Shown: piece by piece, positions 1 to 5,591 of the stretch
Numbering within the stretch: the stretch's first letter is position 1
How the letters are laid out: every line of letters begins with the position of its first letter
Assembly (NCBI GenBank): GCA_003487005.1
Contig: DNFG01000238.1
Location: 1-6,643, forward strand
Source of the DNA: Bryobacterales bacterium
GTDB taxonomy: Bacteria; Acidobacteriota; Terriglobia; Bryobacterales; Bryobacteraceae
Length of the DNA stretch: 6,643 nucleotides
Direction of reading: 5' to 3'
The notes under the pieces: model-generated
Seen by the model: the letters and a program-made list of their open reading frames with translations, nothing else
Told to the model about the DNA's origin: nothing
Database searches by the model: none
Program-made: the position numbers and the translations under genes

Positions 1-2
1 GC

Positions 3-593
3 GTGAATGTGCTGGCGCCGTTTCTGGACAAGCCGGGGGTGCTGGTGGGGGCGCTGGGACTGGAGGCGGAGCCGGATTATGTGTGGGAGTTTGACGCGCG
101 TTTGCGGTTCAGTCCGAAGCGGACGGAGACGGCGCCGGTGGATTTGTTGTTGAAGCCGCGGCACGAGACACCGGGGTCGATATCTGTGGCGATCGAGGCG
201 AAGTTCGCGGAGGCGTACGATGGCAGGCCGAGGCGTCCGCTGGGGTATTACTACCGGACACGGAAGGATCTGATTGCGGGGTGGACGCACGTGGCGAGGC
301 TGGTGCGGGACGGGGAGGAGCAGCGGTTCCGGTACTTCGATCTGTCGCAGACGGTCCGGCAGTTGATGGCGCTGCGGCAGACGTTCGGGCGGACGCGGTT
401 TGTGCTGGGGTATTTCTGGTACCGGGCGCCGGGTCGGGACGGGGAGCAGTTTGCGGCGGAACTGGATGAATTCCGGCTGCTGGCGCGGCAGGACGGAATT
501 GCGTTCGTGCCGTGTTCGTGGGGGGAACTGACACCGAGGCTGGGGGGCGAAGCGGAGTGGCGGGGGTATCTGAAGGAGCGTTACGGACTGTGA
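3..593 (+). CDS. Hypothetical protein with PD-(D/E)xK nuclease-like signature, probably 5'-partial
   Basis: I do not recognise a named gene here. Read from the first available GTG, the protein is 196 residues and begins inside what looks like ordered sequence (NVLAPFLDKPGVLVGALGLE). The true start therefore probably lies before the window, and only two bases precede this codon. The visible part resembles a PD-(D/E)xK endonuclease core: Asp47 in a hydrophobic strand (PVDLLLK), then 18 residues later an E-x-K strand (AIEAKF, Glu65 and Lys67), with helical Gln-containing sequence downstream (Gln116, Gln120). It recalls the poorly characterised PGN_0703-type putative restriction endonucleases, but that link is from memory. 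There is no signal peptide or membrane segment in the visible part. Its TGA stop overlaps the next start by 4 bases, so it is co-translated with the ACT gene. No methyltransferase or specificity subunit accompanies it, so a classical restriction role is not supported by this window. The coding call is firm; the nuclease assignment is moderate. Confidence 0.7.
   Translation: MNVLAPFLDKPGVLVGALGLEAEPDYVWEFDARLRFSPKRTETAPVDLLLKPRHETPGSISVAIEAKFAEAYDGRPRRPLGYYYRTRKDLIAGWTHVARLVRDGEEQRFRYFDLSQTVRQLMALRQTFGRTRFVLGYFWYRAPGRDGEQFAAELDEFRLLARQDGIAFVPCSWGELTPRLGGEAEWRGYLKERYGL
573..578 (+). promoter_or_regulatory. Ribosome binding site (AAGGAG) of the ACT-domain gene
   Basis: A near-consensus AAGGAG lies inside the end of the upstream gene. 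It is 11 bases before the GTG at 590 and 17 bases before the ATG at 596. The spacing favours the GTG start, which also gives a 4-base overlap with the upstream stop like the other junctions in this operon. Confidence 0.55.
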
Positions 594-967
594 AGATGGA
601 GTTCCGGCGGCACGGGCTGAAGTTGGCGGTGTGCCGGTTGGGGGCGGAAGAAGCGATGCCGGCGTGGGCGGCGGGGGGCGAGTTTTCGGCGGTGGTGCGG
701 ACGCCGGGGGAGTTGTCGGTGGTGTGCGAGGAGGGGCGGGTGCCGGAGGGGGTGAAGGCGGAGCGGGGCTGGAGCGTGATTGAACTGGTGGGGCCGTTCG
801 ATTTCGGGTTGACGGGGGTGTTGGCGTCGGTGCTGGGGCCGCTGGCGGAGGCGAAAGTCCCCATCTTCGCGATCTCGACATTTGACACGGACTGGGTGCT
901 GATTCCGGGCGAACATCTGGAGAAGGCCGTGCGGACACTGACGGCCGCGGGTCATAATGAAGTTTGA
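590..967 (+). CDS. ACT domain-containing protein (COG3603-like)
   Basis: This 125-residue protein matches the small family of tandem ACT-like domain proteins (COG3603/ACT_7 type). These are thought to bind amino acids or similar small ligands, but their physiological role is undefined. Family-typical stretches are visible: the CRL segment (residues 15-17), PAWAAGGEF (24-32), ELSVVC (41-46), VPEGVKAERGW (51-61) and the long conserved FDFGLTGVLASVL to ISTFDTDWVLI region (about 70-105). The length is normal for the family. I chose GTG at 590 because of the AAGGAG at 573-578 and the GTGA overlap; ATG at 596 is a close alternative that loses two residues. The reading frame is open back to 512, but that extension lies wholly within the upstream gene. 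The stop overlaps the Sir2 start. A sensor or regulatory role for the operon is possible but is inference. The first 60 codons from the ATG are extremely G-ending (50 of 60). Confidence 0.9.
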   Translation: MKMEFRRHGLKLAVCRLGAEEAMPAWAAGGEFSAVVRTPGELSVVCEEGRVPEGVKAERGWSVIELVGPFDFGLTGVLASVLGPLAEAKVPIFAISTFDTDWVLIPGEHLEKAVRTLTAAGHNEV

Positions 968-1683
968 CCCAACAGGCGAGAGACTGGCTGGCGCAGGCGC
1001 GGCGCGTGTGTGTGCTGACGGGCGCGGGCATCTCGGCTGAGAGCGGGGTACCGACTTTCCGGGGTTCTGGAGGGTTATGGCGCGAGTTTCGGGCTGAGGA
1101 TCTGGCGACGCCGGGAGCGTTCGAGCGTGATCCGAAACTGGTTTGGGAGTGGTATGACTGGCGGCGCGGCGTGGTGAGCGCGGCGCGGCCGAATGCGGGT
1201 CACGAGGCGCTGGCTGAGTATGAACGGAGGCGCCCGGACGGCTTCACTCTGGTGACGCAGAACGTGGACGGGTTGCACGAGCGCGCGGGCAGCCGCGCGG
1301 TGGAGCGGCTGCACGGAAGTTTGTGGCGGGTGCGCTGCACGGGTTGCGGGCGCGAGGTTGAGGACGACCGGGCGCCACTGCCGGAGTTGCCGCCTCGGTG
1401 TGGAGAATGCGGGGCGATGTTGCGTCCGGGGGTGGTGTGGTTTGGCGAGATGTTGCCGGAAGCGGCGCTGGAGGCGGCCGTGGCGGCGGCATCGTCGTGC
1501 GAGGTGATGCTGGTGGTTGGGACGAGCGCGGTGGTGTATCCGGCGGCATCGCTGGCGCCGCTGGCGCGGCGCGCGGGTGCGCGGTTGATAGAAGTGAATG
1601 TGGAGGAGACGCCGGCGAGCGGCCTGGCGGATGTCCATTTACGGGGCTCCGCGGGCGTGGCTTTGCCGCGGATATTGCTATGA
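964..1683 (+). CDS. cobB: Sir2-family NAD-dependent protein deacylase, class III (SIRT5/CobB-like)
   Basis: A sirtuin removes acyl groups from lysine side chains using NAD+, releasing nicotinamide and O-acyl-ADP-ribose; this one is expected to be cytoplasmic. All key motifs are present in 239 residues: the NAD-binding GAGIS loop (20-24) followed by ESGVPTFRG, the TQNVDGLH motif (98-105), the catalytic His117 in HGS, a structural zinc site of two CxxC pairs (C125/C128 and C146/C149), and GTS (186-188) in the second Rossmann half. Ala48, Tyr64 and Arg67 align without gaps with SIRT5 Ala86, Tyr102 and Arg105, the pocket that accepts succinyl, malonyl and glutaryl groups. Desuccinylase/demalonylase activity is therefore likely in addition to deacetylation. 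The start is TTG at 964 (TTGA overlap with the ACT stop). An in-frame TGA at 958-960 rules out any earlier start, and the next good candidate would cut into the first strand of the Rossmann fold. The Shine-Dalgarno signal is weak, which suggests reinitiation after the upstream gene. Confidence 0.95.
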   Translation: MTQQARDWLAQARRVCVLTGAGISAESGVPTFRGSGGLWREFRAEDLATPGAFERDPKLVWEWYDWRRGVVSAARPNAGHEALAEYERRRPDGFTLVTQNVDGLHERAGSRAVERLHGSLWRVRCTGCGREVEDDRAPLPELPPRCGECGAMLRPGVVWFGEMLPEAALEAAVAAASSCEVMLVVGTSAVVYPAASLAPLARRAGARLIEVNVEETPASGLADVHLRGSAGVALPRILL

Positions 1684-2834
1684 AGATTGCCTATTTTGAC
1701 GCTTTTTCGGGAATCGCCGGCGATATGACGGTGGGGGCGCTGATCGACGCGGGCGCGGACACCCCGGCGTTGTTCGCGGGTCTGGATTCGCTGGGGACAG
1801 GTGCGCGTTTCCGGGCGGAGCGGGTGAAGAAGAAGGGCATCATGGGGACGCAGTTCACCGTGGAGCACGAGGACCAGAAGAAGCACCGCCACCTGCCGCA
1901 CATCGTGAAGATGATCGAGGCGGCGGAGTTGCCGGAGCGGGCGAAGCGGCGGGCGGTCCGGATCTTCGAGGTACTGGGGGAGGCGGAGGCGCAGGTCCAC
2001 GGGGTTTCGATCGAGAAGGTGCATTTCCACGAAGTGGGGGCGGTGGATTCGATCTGCGACATCGTGGGGGCGGCACTGGGACTGGAGTTGCTGGGGGTGG
2101 ACGAGGTGTATGTATCGGCGATCAACACGGGATCGGGGACGGTGGAGGCGGATCACGGGGTGATGCCGGTGCCGACGCCGGCGACGGCGCTGTTGCTGGC
2201 GGGCAAGCCGGTGTACGCGAGCGGACCGGTGACGGAGTTGACGACGCCGACGGGAGCGGCGATTGCGGCGGCACTGGGGGCGGGCTTTGGCGCTCCGCCG
2301 GCGATGGTGATTGAGAAGACCGGGTTCGGCTCGGGGACGAAGGAGTTTCCGGGGCAGGCGAATCTGCTGCGGGTATTGATTGGCGAGCGGTCGGGCGCGA
2401 GCGAGGCGACGGTGATCCGGGTGCTGGAAGCGAATGTCGATGATTCGACGCCGGAGGTGCTGGGTTACGCGATGGAGCGGTTGCTGGCCGAAGGGGCGCT
2501 GGATGTGACGTTGCAGCCGGTGTACATGAAGAAGCAGCGGCCGGGGACGCTGGTGCAGGTGTTGGCGAAGCCGGAGGATCAGGAACGGCTGGCGGCGGTG
2601 CTGTTGCGGGAGACTTCGACGCTGGGGATCCGGATCAGCGAGGCGGAGCGCCGGGTGGCGGCGCGGGCGCACGTGGATGTGGAGACCGAGTACGGGCGGG
2701 TGCGGATGAAGGTGAGCGGGGGCGGCGCGGCGCCGGAGTTTGAGGATTGCCGGCGGCTGGCGGAAGCGACGGGTCAGCCATTGAAAGAGATTTTTGCCGC
2801 CGCGACGGCGGTTTACCGGAAAGGCAACGGATGA
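1680..2834 (+). CDS. larC: LarC, pyridinium-3,5-bisthiocarboxylic acid mononucleotide nickel chelatase
   Basis: LarC inserts nickel into P2TMN in a CTP-dependent cyclometallation. It yields the nickel-pincer nucleotide cofactor first found in lactate racemase (LarA) and used by a wider LarA-like enzyme family. The 384-residue product has the family hallmarks: N-terminal FDAFSGIAGDM (6-16), KVHFHEVGAVDSICDIVGA (113-131), the NTGSGTVEADHGVMPVP segment (149-165), ELTTPTGAAIAA (186-197), the LEANVDDSTPEVLGYAMERL region (249-268) that opens the C-terminal CTP-binding part, MKKQRPG (283-289) and PEFEDCRRLAEATG (352-365). Length is near the family norm and both halves are in one continuous frame, unlike Lactiplantibacillus plantarum, where LarC is made by frameshifting between two ORFs. 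I chose ATG at 1680 because it begins exactly at the conserved N-terminus and overlaps the Sir2 stop by 4 bases; the frame is open further upstream, but only inside the sirtuin gene. No larA, larB or larE is in this window. Confidence 0.95.
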   Translation: MKIAYFDAFSGIAGDMTVGALIDAGADTPALFAGLDSLGTGARFRAERVKKKGIMGTQFTVEHEDQKKHRHLPHIVKMIEAAELPERAKRRAVRIFEVLGEAEAQVHGVSIEKVHFHEVGAVDSICDIVGAALGLELLGVDEVYVSAINTGSGTVEADHGVMPVPTPATALLLAGKPVYASGPVTELTTPTGAAIAAALGAGFGAPPAMVIEKTGFGSGTKEFPGQANLLRVLIGERSGASEATVIRVLEANVDDSTPEVLGYAMERLLAEGALDVTLQPVYMKKQRPGTLVQVLAKPEDQERLAAVLLRETSTLGIRISEAERRVAARAHVDVETEYGRVRMKVSGGGAAPEFEDCRRLAEATGQPLKEIFAAATAVYRKGNG

Positions 2835-4786
2835 ACGAGAAGTTTTACCTGACGACGCCGATTTATTACGTAAATTCGGCTCCGCATTTGGGCACGTCGT
2901 ATTCGACGCTGGTGTGCGACTCGGTGCGGCGGTACCAGACGATGCTCGGCAAGGACGCGCTGCTGGTGACGGGCAGCGACGAACACGGCCAGAACGTGGA
3001 GCGGGCGGCGAAGAAGATGGGCAAGTCGCCGGGCGAGTACGCGACGGCGGTGGCCGAGGAGTTCATGGCGCAGTGGGACCGGTTCGGGGTGGAATACCGG
3101 TTTTTGCGGACGTCGAGCGAGAAGCACCGGGCGGTGGTGCAGGACCTGTTCAAGCGCTGTCTGGACAACGGCTACATTTATCCGAGCCAGTACAAGGGGC
3201 AGTACTGCTTCAGTTGCGAGTTGTACGTGAATGACGCGCAGCCGGGCGACCCGTGTCCGGACTGCCAGCGTCCGACCGAGACGGTGACCGAGGACAACTA
3301 CTTCTTCAAGCTGTCGGCGTTTCAGGAGCCGCTGCTGAAGTTGTACGAGGAGCAGCCGGATTTCGTGATGCCCGGCTCACGGCTGAATGAGATCAAGAGC
3401 TTCGTGAAGGGCGGTCTGAATGACCTGTCGATCACGCGGACGTCGATCAAATGGGGCATTCCGGTGCCGGTGGAAGGCGCGCATGTGTTTTACGTCTGGT
3501 TTGACGCGCTGACGAGTTACATGAGCGCGGTGGAGGGCGAGCATTACTGGCCTGCCGATGTGCACGTGATCGGCAAGGACATTCTGCGATTCCACGCGAT
3601 TTACTGGCCGGCTTTCCTGATGGCGGCGGGGCTGCCGCTGCCGAAGAAGGTGGTGGCGCACGGCTGGATCTTGAAGGACAACGCGAAGATGTCGAAGTCG
3701 CGCGGAAACGTGGTCCGGCCGGAACCGCTGCGGCAGGTGCTGGGGACGGATGCGACGCGCTACTTCCTGATGCGCGAGATTCCGTTCGGGCAGGATGGCA
3801 GTTTCAGTTACGACGCGATGATCACGCGGTGCAACGCGGATCTGGCGAACGGGTTGGGCAATCTGGCGAGCCGGACGCTGACGATGATCCGGCAGTACCG
3901 CGAGGGCCGGATTCCGGCGGCAGGCGCGGCGCCGAACGTGCGCGAGGAGGCGGCGAAGACGATCGCGGGCTTCCACGAGAGCTTCCAGGCGTTTGAGTTC
4001 CACCGGGCGCTGGAGCAGGTGTGGGCTCTGATCACGTTCATGGACCGGGCCATCGTCCAATACCAGCCGTGGCTGCTGGCGAAGAAGCAGGACGAAGAGT
4101 CGCAGCGGTTGCTGGACGAGATTCTGTACTCGGCGGCCGAGGTCGTCCGGGTGGTGACGGCGCTGCTGGCGCCGGTGATGCCGGAGGCGTGCGCGAAGAT
4201 CCGGGAGCAACTGGGCTTCAGCGGGCCGCTGTTGGAATTGCGGCTGGATCAACTGGAATGGGGACAACTGGCGCCGGGTCAGACGATCGGCGAGATTCAG
4301 CCGGTATTTCCGCGAATTGACGCGGCGAAAGCGATTGAGCAGATGCTCGAGATTGACGAGAAGGAAGTGGACCGGGTGAACGAACTGCTGGGCAAGAAGG
4401 AAGCTGCGGTAGAGGAGACGCCGTGGACGCCGCCGCCCGGCGTAGCGCCGCTGGCGCCCGAGATCACAATCGACGATTTCGTCAAGGTGGATCTACGAGT
4501 GGCGCGGGTGCTGAGCGCGGAGCCGGTGAAGGGCGCCGACAAGCTGTTGCTGCTGACGGTGGACGTGGCGGAAAAGGAGCCACGGACCCTGGTGGCGGGG
4601 ATTGCGAAGGCATACACACCGGAGCAGTTGGTCGGCCGGAAGGTGGTGATCGTGGCGAATTTAGCGCCCCGGAAGCTGCGCGGCATCCAAAGTAATGGGA
4701 TGATTGTGGCGGCCTCTCTGGAGGACAGTCCGCCGGTTCTGGCGGCCTTCCTCGAAGATGTACCCGTGGGCGCAAGGTTGAAATGA
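2831..4786 (+). CDS. metG: Methionine--tRNA ligase with C-terminal tRNA-binding domain
   Basis: MetRS charges tRNA(Met) and initiator tRNA with methionine using ATP, in the cytoplasm. The 651-residue protein is a class I synthetase. It has the N-terminal TTPIYYVNSAPHLGTSYS stretch with the HIGH-equivalent HLGT (19-22), GSDEHGQ (48-54), and an inserted zinc knuckle with two CxxC pairs (C126/C129 and C142/C145). These are followed by WFDALTSY (223-230), HVIGKDILRFHAIYWPAFL (245-263), and KMSKS (286-290) with SRGNVV. A helical anticodon-binding domain spans about 330-500. After a Pro-rich linker (531-543), an EMAP-II/Trbp111-like OB-fold tRNA-binding domain occupies 545-651 (DLRVARV, GADKLLLLTVD, SNGMIVAA), as in many dimeric bacterial MetRS enzymes. 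The start is ATG at 2831 (ATGA overlap with larC), preceded by a GGAAAGG ribosome binding site at 2818-2824. The frame is open to 2747, but this lies within larC and precedes the conserved N-terminus. All catalytic motifs look intact. Confidence 0.98.
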   Translation: MNEKFYLTTPIYYVNSAPHLGTSYSTLVCDSVRRYQTMLGKDALLVTGSDEHGQNVERAAKKMGKSPGEYATAVAEEFMAQWDRFGVEYRFLRTSSEKHRAVVQDLFKRCLDNGYIYPSQYKGQYCFSCELYVNDAQPGDPCPDCQRPTETVTEDNYFFKLSAFQEPLLKLYEEQPDFVMPGSRLNEIKSFVKGGLNDLSITRTSIKWGIPVPVEGAHVFYVWFDALTSYMSAVEGEHYWPADVHVIGKDILRFHAIYWPAFLMAAGLPLPKKVVAHGWILKDNAKMSKSRGNVVRPEPLRQVLGTDATRYFLMREIPFGQDGSFSYDAMITRCNADLANGLGNLASRTLTMIRQYREGRIPAAGAAPNVREEAAKTIAGFHESFQAFEFHRALEQVWALITFMDRAIVQYQPWLLAKKQDEESQRLLDEILYSAAEVVRVVTALLAPVMPEACAKIREQLGFSGPLLELRLDQLEWGQLAPGQTIGEIQPVFPRIDAAKAIEQMLEIDEKEVDRVNELLGKKEAAVEETPWTPPPGVAPLAPEITIDDFVKVDLRVARVLSAEPVKGADKLLLLTVDVAEKEPRTLVAGIAKAYTPEQLVGRKVVIVANLAPRKLRGIQSNGMIVAASLEDSPPVLAAFLEDVPVGARLK

Positions 4787-5577
4787 CGCTGGTTGATTCA
4801 CACTGCCACCTGGACGGGAAGACGTTCGCCGCGGATCGCGAAGCGGTGATTGAACGCGCGCGCGCGGCGGGCGTCGAGACCATGGTGGCGATCGGGACAG
4901 GCGATGGTCCGCCGGACCTCGAAGCGGGGTTGCGGCTGGCGGCGCAGTATGACTTCATCTTTGCGACGGTGGGCGTCCATCCCCATGACGCGGCCAAGGC
5001 CGAAGATGCCACTTACGATGAAATCCGTTCACTGGCGGGGAAACCGAAGGTGGTGGCGCTGGGCGAAATGGGTCTGGATTACCACTACAATTTCGCGCCG
5101 CCGGAGGTGCAGCGGGCGGTTTTCATCCGCCAACTGGAGGTGGCGCGGGCGGTGCGCCTGCCCGTGGTGATCCACACCCGGGAAGCGTGGGACGACACGT
5201 TCGCGATTCTTTCCGACCACTGGCCCGCGGAAGGGCCGGGGGGGATCATGCACTGTTTTTCGGGCGGTCCGCGCGAGGCGGAGGAGGCGTTGGGCCTGGG
5301 ATTCCATCTCAGTTTTTCGGGCATCGTGACCTATCCGAAGGCTGTGGAGGTGCATGAAGCGGCGCGATTGTGTCCGGCGGACCGGTTGCTGGTGGAGACG
5401 GACGCCCCGTATCTGGCGCCGGTTCCACACCGGGGCAAGCGGAATGAACCGGCCTACGTGGTGCGCACGGCAGAGCGATTGGCGGAGTTGCGGGAAGAGA
5501 GTCTGGAGTTGGTGGCGGCGGCGACCACCGGGAATTGGAGACGCCTGTGTTTGCAGGGGATGAGCGCCACCAAGTAA
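4783..5577 (+). CDS. tatD: TatD-family metal-dependent hydrolase (putative DNase)
   Basis: TatD proteins are TIM-barrel metalloenzymes of the amidohydrolase superfamily with reported 3'-5' exonuclease/DNase activity, linked to DNA repair and nucleic-acid turnover; despite the name they are not needed for Tat export. The 264-residue product is of normal length and has the full metal-ligand set: HxH at His7/His9 (DSHCHLD), Glu95 in ALGEMGLDYHY, His131 in VIHTREAWDD, His157 in MHCFSG, and Asp207 in VETDAPYLAP, followed by the HRGKRNEP loop (216-223). The ending TTGNWRRLCLQ is a variant of the usual TxxNxxRLF-like C-terminus. The start is ATG at 4783, overlapping the metG stop (ATGA), with an AAGG at 4774-4777. 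A metG-tatD pair is a conserved neighbourhood, for example metS-yabD in Bacillus subtilis. The substrate is not determined by sequence. Confidence 0.95.
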   Translation: MTLVDSHCHLDGKTFAADREAVIERARAAGVETMVAIGTGDGPPDLEAGLRLAAQYDFIFATVGVHPHDAAKAEDATYDEIRSLAGKPKVVALGEMGLDYHYNFAPPEVQRAVFIRQLEVARAVRLPVVIHTREAWDDTFAILSDHWPAEGPGGIMHCFSGGPREAEEALGLGFHLSFSGIVTYPKAVEVHEAARLCPADRLLVETDAPYLAPVPHRGKRNEPAYVVRTAERLAELREESLELVAAATTGNWRRLCLQGMSATK

Positions 5578-5580
5578 ACT

Positions 5581-5584
5581 GGAG
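5581..5584 (+). promoter_or_regulatory. Ribosome binding site (GGAG) of the polyprenyl synthase gene
   Basis: GGAG lies four bases after the tatD stop codon and seven bases before the ATG at 5592. It fixes that ATG as the start in preference to the in-frame ATG at 5535, which would overlap tatD by 43 bases and add 19 residues unlike the family. Confidence 0.6.
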
Positions 5585-5591
5585 CGAGTCG

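Noticed and set aside
35..58. Possible G-quadruplex near the left edge
   Set aside because: Only three tracts of three or more G are present (35-39, 47-51, 56-58); a fourth is missing, so a standard three-layer quadruplex is not supported.
109..888. A 259-codon open frame on the minus strand opposite genes 1 and 2
   Set aside because: The product is Pro/Ala/Ser/Thr-rich low complexity without motifs and spans two well-supported plus-strand genes.
1398..1679. Upstream extension of the larC frame
   Set aside because: The extension is Gly-rich shadow sequence within sir2. The conserved LarC N-terminus begins exactly at the ATG at 1680.
1200..2672. A 490-codon open frame on the minus strand opposite sir2 and larC
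   Set aside because: Its product is an Arg/His/Pro/Gln-rich low-complexity sequence with no recognisable motif. It arises because G-ending codons on the plus strand rarely create stops on the complement. Two convincing genes occupy the other strand.
2747..2830. Upstream extension of the metG frame
   Set aside because: It lies within larC and precedes the conserved MetRS start (MNEKFYLTTPIYY). The ATG at 2831 has a GGAAAGG ribosome binding site.
3377..4267. A 296-codon open frame on the minus strand opposite metG
   Set aside because: It has the same Arg/His/Gln-rich composition, caused by coding bias of metG, and no ribosome binding site or family signature is visible.
4021..4695. Short plus-strand frames within metG (4021-4320 and 4423-4695)
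   Set aside because: These are out-of-frame shadows, Gly/Ala/Arg-rich, inside the anticodon-binding and tRNA-binding parts of MetRS.
5535..5591. Earlier ATG for the polyprenyl synthase
   Set aside because: It would overlap tatD by 43 bases and add 19 residues with no family resemblance. GGAG at 5581-5584 points to the ATG at 5592.
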